Origin: Bacteroidota bacterium
GTDB taxonomy: Bacteria > Bacteroidota > Bacteroidia > Chitinophagales > LD1
Reading direction: 5' to 3'
Assembly (NCBI GenBank): GCA_018267435.1
Contig: JAFDYM010000144.1
Location: 1-13,963, forward strand
DNA length: 13,963 nt
Shown: piece by piece, positions 7,901-13,963 of the stretch
How the letters are laid out: each line of letters starts with the position of its first letter
How positions within the stretch are numbered: the stretch's first letter is position 1
Made by a program: the position numbers and the translations under genes
Notes under the pieces: model-generated
Seen by the model: the letters and a program-made list of their open reading frames with translations, nothing else
Database searches by the model: none
What the model was told of the DNA's origin: nothing

Positions 7901-8187
7901 CCTTTATGATGATTGCTCATCTTAAAACTTAAAAACGATTTATATGGAGTAGTAATTGTCAATTACGTGAGGAAGCTGCTCAAGAAAACTTCTTCCTCAC
8001 GGTTGCTGAAGCCTTTATGCCTTTGTATACCCGTATGGGCTTACTGCATCGTAGGCTATCAGTTTATTGTTAACCCTGCCTGTGCTATATTTTAAATGTT
8101 TGTACCATGCCATTTGGCACGGTTTGGTACCTTTTTTGAAGAAAAATGAGGAAAAATATCCAACATATTAGGGAAAAATAGCCACAG
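7901..8187. other. Structured intergenic region with no convincing gene
   Basis: No credible protein gene lies here. The 60-codon plus frame at 7913-8095 starts with TTG, has no recognisable domain and runs through the hairpins. Three inverted repeats are visible. GTAATT-gtc-AATTAC occupies 7952-7966. CGTGAGGAAG pairs perfectly with CTTCCTCACG over ten bases (7966-7975 with 7992-8001). A hairpin followed by T6 ends at 8137. A cluster of three GAAAAAT motifs lies at about 8141-8180. The set could be a small structured RNA or the processed 3' UTR of the minus-strand gene. Confidence 0.4.
8102..8137 (+). terminator. Possible plus-strand terminator hairpin
   Basis: ACCATGCC (8104-8111) pairs with GGCACGGT (8116-8123) with one mismatch around a 4-base ATTT loop. 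GTACC (8102-8106) can alternatively pair with GGTAC (8126-8130). Six T follow at 8132-8137. It points rightward, yet no plus-strand gene precedes it after the strong terminator at 7766-7815, so it may end a small RNA. Confidence 0.4.
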
Positions 8188-8847
8188 TTATACCCCAAAA
8201 AAGAAATCCTTATTTAAAAAAGGGTTGGTTTTGCGCTCGTGCCCAATTGTAGTTTCGGGGCCGTGACCGCTGTACACGGTAGTTTCGTCGGGCAGCGCCA
8301 TCATTACCTCAGTTATGGTTTTAAACAGCACCTTGCCATTGGCGCCTGGTAAGTCGTACCTACCCACACTGCCTTGAAACAATACATCGCCGCCTATTAC
8401 CAAGTTGGCTTCTTTGTTATAGAACGATATACTGCCTGGCGAGTGGCCAGGGGTAAATAGCACATCTAAGGTAGTATTTCCGAAAGTAACCTTATCGCCG
8501 CCGTTTAGGTAAGTGATAGGCTTCGGCGATTCTTCGATAAAAAAACCGAAGAAACCTTGGTATGCTAAGGCAGCTTTCATTACATCGTATTCAAGCTCAT
8601 TAAACTCGGGCAACAAATTGTACTTGGCGCATATAAACTTATTGCCCGGAAAATGGTCGATATGGCAATGGGTGTTCAATAGCTTCACGGGCTTAAGTCC
8701 ATTGGCTTCAATGGTTTGCACCAGTTGGTTGCGTTCTTTTTCGTTGCTGCAACCGGGGTCGATGATGGCGCACTCTTTTGTATCATCTGCCAATACATAC
8801 GTATTTTCGCTAAAAGGATTAAAAGTGTGCTTATATACCTTGAGCAT
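8188..8847 (-). CDS. Metallo-beta-lactamase-fold hydrolase, glyoxalase II-like (YcbL/GloB type)
   Basis: This 219-residue cytosolic protein has the full binuclear metal site of the family: THCHIDH (His60, His62, Asp64, His65), His135 in TPGHSPGS, Asp154 in GGDVLF and His195 in SGHGPET. The ending SGHGPETTIGHERKTNPFL is typical of short glyoxalase II-like proteins that lack the separate C-terminal substrate domain of classical GloB. The likely reaction is hydrolysis of S-lactoylglutathione or another thioester. Bacteroidota generally lack glutathione, so the real thiol partner is uncertain. An insert with FFGFFIEESPKP (99-110) is aromatic-rich. The start ATG at 8845-8847 fits the family N-terminus (fold begins at residue 2) and lies about 55 bases below a minus-strand promoter. 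The gene stands alone and divergent from the barrel-protein gene. Confidence 0.9.
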   Translation of the reverse strand: MLKVYKHTFNPFSENTYVLADDTKECAIIDPGCSNEKERNQLVQTIEANGLKPVKLLNTHCHIDHFPGNKFICAKYNLLPEFNELEYDVMKAALAYQGFFGFFIEESPKPITYLNGGDKVTFGNTTLDVLFTPGHSPGSISFYNKEANLVIGGDVLFQGSVGRYDLPGANGKVLFKTITEVMMALPDETTVYSGHGPETTIGHERKTNPFLNKDFFFGV

Positions 8848-8869
8848 GCGTTTATTTTGATTAAGTTTG
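8840..8869 (+). promoter_or_regulatory. Promoter of the PD40/beta-barrel protein gene
   Basis: TTG at 8840-8842 and TAAGTTTG at 8862-8869, 19 bases apart, match the Bacteroidota -33/-7 pattern well. Transcription would start near 8876, giving a leader of about 67 bases before ATG 8943. The TTG overlaps the first codons of the divergent hydrolase gene. Confidence 0.55.
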
Positions 8870-8908
8870 AGAAACAGAGCATTATGCCTAAATGCGCCTA
8901 ATGCAAAA

Positions 8909-8916
8909 CAAATATA
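8909..8916 (-). promoter_or_regulatory. -7 box for the minus-strand hydrolase gene
   Basis: Read on the minus strand this is TATATTTG, an exact TAnnTTTG box. The start of transcription would be near 8903, about 56 bases before ATG 8847. No clear TTG lies at the usual distance upstream, so the -33 element is weak. Confidence 0.45.
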
Positions 8917-8942
8917 GTGTTACAACGTTTTGAACCTTGCTG

Positions 8943-11900
8943 ATGAGTTTTTTTGATCGATTTTTTTGTGGCAACAATGTAGGTAAGCTGGCTATGGTGG
9001 CAGTGCTGCTGTTTGCTGACATAAACCTAAAGGCACAAACCAATGCCGAAAAGTTTGGCCAAAACAGGGTACAATACAAAGACTATAAGTTTCAATACTA
9101 CGAGAGCGACAACTTTACCACCTATTTTTACCAAGGCGGGCAAGATATAGGCAAGTATGTAATTAAAACAGCCGAAGATGTATCGGACGAAATATCGGCC
9201 CTGCTTGATTTTAAATACCGCCGAACGATAGACATTATAGTTTACAACAACATTAATGAGCTTAACCAAACCAACATAGGCATATACGAGGCTAACCAAG
9301 TGCCTGGCGGTACAGTTAAAATACCTGCCAATAAAATATTCATATACTTCAACGGCGATCATAGGCATATTGATAAGCAGCTGCGCGAACAAATAACGCG
9401 CATATACATCAATAATCTTTTTAAAGGGGTAGGTTTTAGCGAGGCAATACAGAACTCGGTAATGGTTACCATGCCCGATTGGTACCGCTTTGGCTTAATG
9501 AAGTACGTAAGCGAGCCATGGAGCAGCGATATGGAAGACCGCCTGCGCGATGGTATAATGAGCGGCCGATACAAAAAGCTGAATAGGCTACAGCCCGAAG
9601 AAGCCATATTTGTAGGCCATAGCATATGGCACTATATTGAAGAAGTACACGGTAAGAGCGTAGCCAGCAATATTATATACCTAAGCCGCGTAAACCGCAG
9701 CGTAGATAATGGTTTTCTGTTTGTGCTGGGTACCAACCTATCTCAAACCTTGCAGAACTGGTATACCTATTACTACAACAGGTTTAATAACGAGAAGGGC
9801 TACACTGCTATGCCACCCGATGCCAGTTTGGTAAAAATACGCACGCGCAAAGGGCACAGCTATTACCAACCATGCATAAGCCCCGATGGTAAATACGTAG
9901 CCTACGCAGGTAATGATATGGGCCGCTACAAGGTGTACCTTACCAATACCGAAACCAAAAAGACCAAAGTAATATTTAGGGGTGGTTATAAAACCAACAC
10001 TCAATTTACCGATGAATCGATACCGCTTTTAAGTTGGGACCCTAGCGGCAAGCGCCTAGCCATAATAAGCGATAAGCGCGCGCAGATTTTTCTACGCCTA
10101 TACGATGTAGAAAGTAAGAAGATGGAGGTGAACCCCATGCGCAAGTTTCAGAAGGTTATCAGCTTCAACTTTGTTGATAGCAAGCAACTGGTAATGAGTG
10201 CCACGCAAAACGGGCAAACCGATATTTACCTTTACACCATAGCCAGTACCACTACTAGAAAAATAACGGACGACTACCACGATGACCTGTATCCTGCTTA
10301 TGTAACATTGGGCAGCAGCCGCGGCATTATGTTCAGCAGCAATAGGCCCGATGAAAACATGGTGCCTGGCAGATATGAAAGCCAAAGCATATTAAAGCAG
10401 CACGACTTATATTACTTCGACCTTGACCAAACTGGCAACCAGTTAATACGCATTACCAATACACCAATGGTAAGTGAAACATATCCTCAAGATTTTGGCG
10501 AGAGCGAGTTTAGTTACCTAAGCGATGAAACAGGTATACGCAACCGCTACGTGGGCCACCTGGAAAGCACCTTCGACCACAACGAAAAACTATACCGCAT
10601 ACTAAACAAGGAAACGGAAGAGGTAGACTCGGTGTATGTGAAGGAGAACGTAGAGCTTGACTCGATAATGGATATGCGCAACATGCAAGTGCTAGGCGTA
10701 GAAACCGTGAAGATGTACAAAACTACGGGTATAAGTAGCAGCTATACCAACTATGGCTACAGTATACGCTCGCAAACTGTATCGCCTGAAAAAGGATTGA
10801 CGCTGGATTGGTTTGTGAAGGATAACAAGCCTAAGCTATATAAGTACGAAGTAGCCAGCACTGCCGATAGCAAAGCACCTACCACCGAGTATATGGTGAA
10901 TGAGCAACGCAGGGTTATAACCGAAGAGAAACCTACCAATACAGTGGTTACTGAACCTAAAGTGGCAAGCACAAGCAGCAACCAATCGGTTGGTGTAGAT
11001 TCGGCATGGCTTGCCAAGGGGCAAAGGCCTTACGACTTTCAAAGCGAGTTTGATTATGGCATTAAGTTGTTCGATTGGGATAGTGCCGCTGCACAACGTA
11101 TAGAAGATGCACAAGAGGGATATGTGTTCCGCTTCAGCCGCGTGCGCCCATACTTTATTAGGTTAATGGTAGACCGCACCGTGGTGCAGTTAGATAATAA
11201 CCTGCTAATGACGCGCTACCAGCCGTTCGACCCTGCCAACCCTAACTTCGATAACGTGCCGCTAGGCTTTATGCTAAAGGTGGGTGTAACCGATCTACTT
11301 GAAAACCACAAGATATATGCAGGTATGCGCATACCGTTTTCGGGCATAGGTAGCAACAACGAATTTTTTGTAACCTACGAGAACCTTACCAAGCGCCTTG
11401 ATACCAAGTTTACTTTCTACCGAAAATCAATTGGTGAAACTGCTTACACCAGGTTGCCTTTTACCAACGAGGTAATACCCGGCAATATAGATGGTGTGGA
11501 GTACAGCATTAAAACCAACTATGCAGAATTAGAGGTACGTTATCCTTTCGATGTGTTGAGCAGGCTGAACTTTGGCTTGGCTTTCCGCAATGATAGGGTG
11601 GTGTATAAAGCTAAAGACGACTATACGTTGAACCTACCTTCATTATCGCAAAACTGGTTGTTTCTTCGTGCCGAATATGTGTTTGATAACTGTATAGAAA
11701 TAGCCACCAATATTCGCTATGGTACACGCTTTAAGGTGTTTGGCGAAATACATAAAGAATTCCCAACCAAGAATAAACAGCTTGGCGAAAACTACGAGTT
11801 TCCGCTGGTGCAGTTCAACAACAAATACATGACGGTGTTTGGTGCCGACCTACGCCACTACATGAAGGTGTACAAGCAAATAATATGGGCTAACCGCATA

Positions 11901-12455
11901 GCCATTGGTGCATCGTTCGGCAACAAGCGTATGATTTACTATATGGGCGGCCTAGATAACTGGTTAACTGGCCCTAGGTATGATAAATTCGACCGCACTA
12001 CGCCTATCAACCTGAACAACAACTACGCATTTCAAACGCTTGCCACACCGCTGCGCGGCTTTAAGCAAAATGCCCGCAATGGCGATAAGTTTTTATTGAT
12101 AAACTCGGAACTTCGTGTGCCGATATTTGCAGCGCTTATCAACTCGCCTATCAAAGCTGAGTTTATACGCAACTTCCAATTGGTAGCATTTATGGATGTA
12201 GGCACGGCATGGGAAGGTGCATCGCCTTTTTCGGATAGCAACCCGCTATACAACGAGGAGATACCTAACGCAGATAACCCATCGGTAGTGGTGCGCGTAA
12301 AGCGTTATAAAACACCTGTTATTATGGGCTTTGGCCCTGGTGTACGCACTACTATTTTCGGTTTCTTTTTAAGGCTAGATGCCGCATGGGGTGTAGATAC
12401 AGGAGAGATAACCAAAAGACCAATGTATTACTTTACTTTTGGCCTCGACTTTTAG
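8943..12455 (+). CDS. Outer-membrane protein: PD40/TolB-like propeller plus C-terminal beta-barrel
   Basis: This 1170-residue protein is of a type often labelled TolB-like or PD40-domain protein in Bacteroidota. The ATG at 8943 is preferred over the in-frame TTG at 8937; it gives a signal peptide of about 31 residues (core KLAMVAVLLFADI, cut near LKA/QT). Residues 50-290 resemble the peptidase-MA-like fold (MPDWYRFGLMKYVSEPW), but REQITR stands where the zinc motif HExxH would be, so this part is probably inactive. From about 300 to 530 run propeller blades: SPDGKYVAYAGN near 312, SWDPSGKRLAIIS, and MFSSNRPDE. A low-complexity linker rich in Thr, Val and Ser falls near 650-690. From about 705 the alternating aromatic pattern suggests a Bam-type beta-barrel, ending in FTFGLDF with C-terminal Phe. 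It probably sits in the outer membrane with the propeller in the periplasm. The specific function is unknown to me. Confidence 0.8.
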   Translation: MSFFDRFFCGNNVGKLAMVAVLLFADINLKAQTNAEKFGQNRVQYKDYKFQYYESDNFTTYFYQGGQDIGKYVIKTAEDVSDEISALLDFKYRRTIDIIVYNNINELNQTNIGIYEANQVPGGTVKIPANKIFIYFNGDHRHIDKQLREQITRIYINNLFKGVGFSEAIQNSVMVTMPDWYRFGLMKYVSEPWSSDMEDRLRDGIMSGRYKKLNRLQPEEAIFVGHSIWHYIEEVHGKSVASNIIYLSRVNRSVDNGFLFVLGTNLSQTLQNWYTYYYNRFNNEKGYTAMPPDASLVKIRTRKGHSYYQPCISPDGKYVAYAGNDMGRYKVYLTNTETKKTKVIFRGGYKTNTQFTDESIPLLSWDPSGKRLAIISDKRAQIFLRLYDVESKKMEVNPMRKFQKVISFNFVDSKQLVMSATQNGQTDIYLYTIASTTTRKITDDYHDDLYPAYVTLGSSRGIMFSSNRPDENMVPGRYESQSILKQHDLYYFDLDQTGNQLIRITNTPMVSETYPQDFGESEFSYLSDETGIRNRYVGHLESTFDHNEKLYRILNKETEEVDSVYVKENVELDSIMDMRNMQVLGVETVKMYKTTGISSSYTNYGYSIRSQTVSPEKGLTLDWFVKDNKPKLYKYEVASTADSKAPTTEYMVNEQRRVITEEKPTNTVVTEPKVASTSSNQSVGVDSAWLAKGQRPYDFQSEFDYGIKLFDWDSAAAQRIEDAQEGYVFRFSRVRPYFIRLMVDRTVVQLDNNLLMTRYQPFDPANPNFDNVPLGFMLKVGVTDLLENHKIYAGMRIPFSGIGSNNEFFVTYENLTKRLDTKFTFYRKSIGETAYTRLPFTNEVIPGNIDGVEYSIKTNYAELEVRYPFDVLSRLNFGLAFRNDRVVYKAKDDYTLNLPSLSQNWLFLRAEYVFDNCIEIATNIRYGTRFKVFGEIHKEFPTKNKQLGENYEFPLVQFNNKYMTVFGADLRHYMKVYKQIIWANRIAIGASFGNKRMIYYMGGLDNWLTGPRYDKFDRTTPINLNNNYAFQTLATPLRGFKQNARNGDKFLLINSELRVPIFAALINSPIKAEFIRNFQLVAFMDVGTAWEGASPFSDSNPLYNEEIPNADNPSVVVRVKRYKTPVIMGFGPGVRTTIFGFFLRLDAAWGVDTGEITKRPMYYFTFGLDF

Positions 12456-12514
12456 ATAGGATTACACCGATTATTATAGGATTGCACAGATTTTGAAAAC
12501 GATTATACAGATAG
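12456..12514 (+). repeat. Three degenerate 20-21 bp direct repeats
   Basis: The unit ATAGGATTACACCGATTATT (12456-12475) recurs as ATAGGATTGCACAGATTTTG (12476-12495). A weaker third copy, GATTATACAGATAG, sits at 12501-12514. The shared core is GATTrCACmGATT. Similar GATTACACAGATT-type stretches are, to my knowledge, common between genes in Bacteroidota. The units lie directly after the TAG of the barrel-protein gene. Confidence 0.6.
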
Positions 12515-12540
12515 AAAAATAGGAGAGGTAAGGCGCGCTT

Positions 12541-12570
12541 CACTCGTCCCTCGCTCTCGTCCTTCGTCCC
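12541..12570 (+). repeat. Pyrimidine-rich stretch with three TCGTCC copies
   Basis: TCGTCC occurs at 12544-12549, 12557-12562 and 12564-12569 within a C/T-rich tract ending 8 bases before the lptB ATG. It occupies the leader of that gene. Being C/T-rich, it resembles no ribosome binding site. A regulatory role is possible but unproven. Confidence 0.4.
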
Positions 12571-12577
12571 TTATATT

Positions 12578-13765
12578 ATGTTGACTTTACGATCAGAACA
12601 CTTAGTAAAAACATACGGCAAGCGTACCGTGGTAAACGATGTATCGGTGCATGTAAGCCAAGGCGAAATAGTGGGCTTGCTAGGCCCCAACGGTGCGGGT
12701 AAAACCACATCGTTCTACCAAATAGTAGGTTTGATACCGCCCGATACCGGCAAAGTGTTTTTAGGCGATACAGACATAACCGACCTGCCCATGTACAAGC
12801 GTGCCCAAGCAGGTGTGGGCTACCTGCCGCAAGAGGCTTCTGTATTCCGGAACTTATCGGTAGAAGATAACGTGGCGGCAGTGCTAGAGATGACGAAGCT
12901 GAGCAAGAAAGAACAGAAAGAAAAACTGGAACTGCTATTGGCCGAGTTTGGTTTGAACCGCGTGCGCAAAAGCATGGGCAACGTACTAAGCGGTGGCGAG
13001 CGCCGCCGTACCGAAATAGCCCGCGCCCTAGCTACCGACCCTAAATTTATATTGCTAGATGAACCCTTTGCTGGTATTGACCCTATAGCCGTGGAAGACA
13101 TACAGCGCATAGTGGTAAAGCTGAAGGAGAAGAACATAGGCGTGCTGATAACCGACCACAACGTGCAGGAAACCTTATCGATAACCGATAGGGCATACTT
13201 GCTGTTTGAAGGTAAGATACTGAAGGCTGGTAATGCCGAGGAACTAGCCAATGACCCGCAAGTGCGCAAGGTGTACCTAGGCGAAAACTTTATTCTACAC
13301 AGAAAGAACTACGCCAGCGACAGTGGTAACGTGAAAGGTGTAACCAAAGAAGAAATGATAGCTTATACCAATCAAATGGTGAAGCAGATTGAACAGCTAT
13401 TAAGCAGTGTTAAAGATGGTAATACAAGGGAAAGCGAAGATTTGGTTTTCAAGAAAGATCACTCCGACTTTCGCAGTACGCTTAACGAGTACAAGTTGAG
13501 TTTATCGAATTTTGCTGCTACCTCGGCCGATGCCAACTTGATAGAAAAAGCAAACGAGCTTACCAGCAATAAGAACACAGCTAAAAGCGGTGTGGGTATA
13601 AAAGATATGGCTATTAGTGCTGTAAGCCTAGTAATTCCCGCTGTAGGTAACATGCTTAATACACTTGACCAAAACAAAGATCTAGAAGCGGCACTTATGG
13701 ATGAAAGGACAGCACTGCAACACATAGTAGGTGCATTGATGTTGTTGGATAGCAACAAAAACTAG
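12578..13765 (+). CDS. lptB: LptB-type lipopolysaccharide export ATPase with an extra C-terminal region
   Basis: Residues 1-241 form a typical LptB, the cytoplasmic ATPase that powers LptFG in lifting lipopolysaccharide towards the outer membrane. Visible motifs are Walker A GPNGAGKT (36-43), the Q-loop YLPQE (82-86), FRNLSVEDN (90-98, close to the LptB-specific coupling segment), signature LSGGE (137-141), Walker B FILLDEP (157-163), the D-loop AGIDP and switch His194 in ITDHN. The core ends with YLGENF (233-238), where ordinary LptB (about 240 residues) stops. Here the frame continues for about 155 residues. This extension is mostly polar and probably helical, with one hydrophobic stretch (MAISAVSLVIPAVGNML, 344-360). 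I do not recognise it. ATG 12578 matches the family start. The GH3-family gene follows after 9 bases, indicating an operon. No convincing promoter lies in the 122 bases upstream. Confidence 0.9.
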   Translation: MLTLRSEHLVKTYGKRTVVNDVSVHVSQGEIVGLLGPNGAGKTTSFYQIVGLIPPDTGKVFLGDTDITDLPMYKRAQAGVGYLPQEASVFRNLSVEDNVAAVLEMTKLSKKEQKEKLELLLAEFGLNRVRKSMGNVLSGGERRRTEIARALATDPKFILLDEPFAGIDPIAVEDIQRIVVKLKEKNIGVLITDHNVQETLSITDRAYLLFEGKILKAGNAEELANDPQVRKVYLGENFILHRKNYASDSGNVKGVTKEEMIAYTNQMVKQIEQLLSSVKDGNTRESEDLVFKKDHSDFRSTLNEYKLSLSNFAATSADANLIEKANELTSNKNTAKSGVGIKDMAISAVSLVIPAVGNMLNTLDQNKDLEAALMDERTALQHIVGALMLLDSNKN

Positions 13766-13774
13766 TAAGCCGCC

Positions 13775-13963
13775 ATGCCCGATATTAAGAACAGGCTATT
13801 TAGGTTTTACTTAAAGCATTGGTTCCCCCCTGTATTTACCAAGCAGCGTTCTATTAAGGAGCAGCAGCAGAATTTGCAAGGCATCTTATCATCTGTTAGC
13901 AACACAGCATTGGGTAAAGATGTAGGCTTGCTGAAGGTAAACAGCTACGATGCTTACCGCAGC
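13775..13963 (+). CDS. GH3 auxin-responsive promoter family protein, N-terminal part (cut by window edge)
   Basis: Only the first 63 codons are present, and the frame is open to the last base. The N-terminus has the character of bacterial GH3-family proteins: an amphipathic basic start (MPDIKNRLFRFYLKHW), then QQQNLQGIL, a TALGKD segment in the position of the family's T-x-(F/W)-GK motif, and a VNSYDAYRS stretch resembling the SYxxF segment. GH3 proteins belong to the ANL adenylate-forming superfamily and conjugate acids to amino acids in plants; the bacterial substrate is unknown. It begins 9 bases after the lptB stop, so it is probably co-transcribed. The catalytic and nucleotide-binding motifs lie outside the window, so the call rests on limited sequence. 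Confidence 0.65.
   Translation, partial: MPDIKNRLFRFYLKHWFPPVFTKQRSIKEQQQNLQGILSSVSNTALGKDVGLLKVNSYDAYRS

Noticed and set aside
7913..8095. 60-codon plus-strand frame downstream of the giant gene
   Set aside because: It has a TTG start and no upstream promoter after a strong terminator. It runs through the inverted repeats at 7952-8001, and the product has no domain signal despite several Cys residues.
8513..8860. 115-codon plus-strand frame antisense to the hydrolase
   Set aside because: The minus-strand gene has a complete metal-binding motif set, so this frame is its shadow.
8937..8942. TTG start at 8937 for the barrel protein
   Set aside because: ATG follows two codons later and gives the same signal peptide with a commoner start codon.
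12434..12441. TACTTTTG as a promoter for lptB
   Set aside because: It fits TAnnTTTG but lies within the end of the barrel gene, has no TTG at a suitable distance, and would leave a leader of about 130 bases. Chance occurrence is likely.
12456..12514. CRISPR array
   Set aside because: The repeats are contiguous, degenerate and only 20 bases apart, with no spacers and no cas genes.
1..13963. A defence island or mobile element
   Set aside because: I see no transposase, integrase, phage gene, toxin-antitoxin pair or nuclease motif. The genes are housekeeping and envelope functions.

Overview
The window looks like chromosomal DNA of a member of the Bacteroidota, most likely near the Chitinophagales. 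Three things point there. One is a 2062-residue secreted protein with a type IX secretion (Por secretion) C-terminal tail. The second is promoter boxes of the Bacteroidota form TAnnTTTG with an upstream TTG, and starts without Shine-Dalgarno sequences. The third is a GH3-family gene directly behind an LptB-type ATPase. There are no rRNA or tRNA genes, transposases, phage genes or CRISPR arrays. The placement is inference from sequence character, not from a database search.

Layout. Bases 1-1072 hold the 3' part of trmB (tRNA m7G46 methyltransferase, start outside the window) and an alkyltransferase-like protein in which the MGMT cysteine is alanine. A 486-base gap (1073-1558) carries a G7 tract with two complementary C tracts, a small hairpin and two Bacteroidota-type promoter boxes. 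Bases 1559-7747 encode the giant modular surface protein: signal peptide, jelly-roll, FN3, Ig and PKD-like modules, then the sorting tail. It is closed by a near-perfect 22-bp stem terminator. A 440-base gap (7748-8187) holds that terminator, a separate leftward terminator, and several hairpins that no gene explains.

On the minus strand, 8188-8847 encodes a glyoxalase II-like metallo-beta-lactamase-fold hydrolase. It is divergent from a large outer-membrane protein at 8943-12455: signal peptide, degenerate peptidase-MA-like region, PD40/TolB-like propeller, and a C-terminal beta-barrel ending in Phe. The two divergent promoters appear to overlap. After a 122-base spacer with degenerate 20-bp repeats comes an LptB-type ABC ATPase with an extra C-terminal region of about 150 residues. 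The first 63 codons of a GH3-family protein follow, 9 bases further on and probably in the same operon.

Functionally the window mixes housekeeping RNA and DNA genes with cell-envelope functions: lipopolysaccharide export, an outer-membrane barrel and a type IX-secreted adhesin-like protein. I see no clear defence or mobile system. The least explained items are the LptB extension, the N-terminal codon-usage break in the giant protein, the structured gap at 7870-8137, and the cysteine-less alkyltransferase-like protein.
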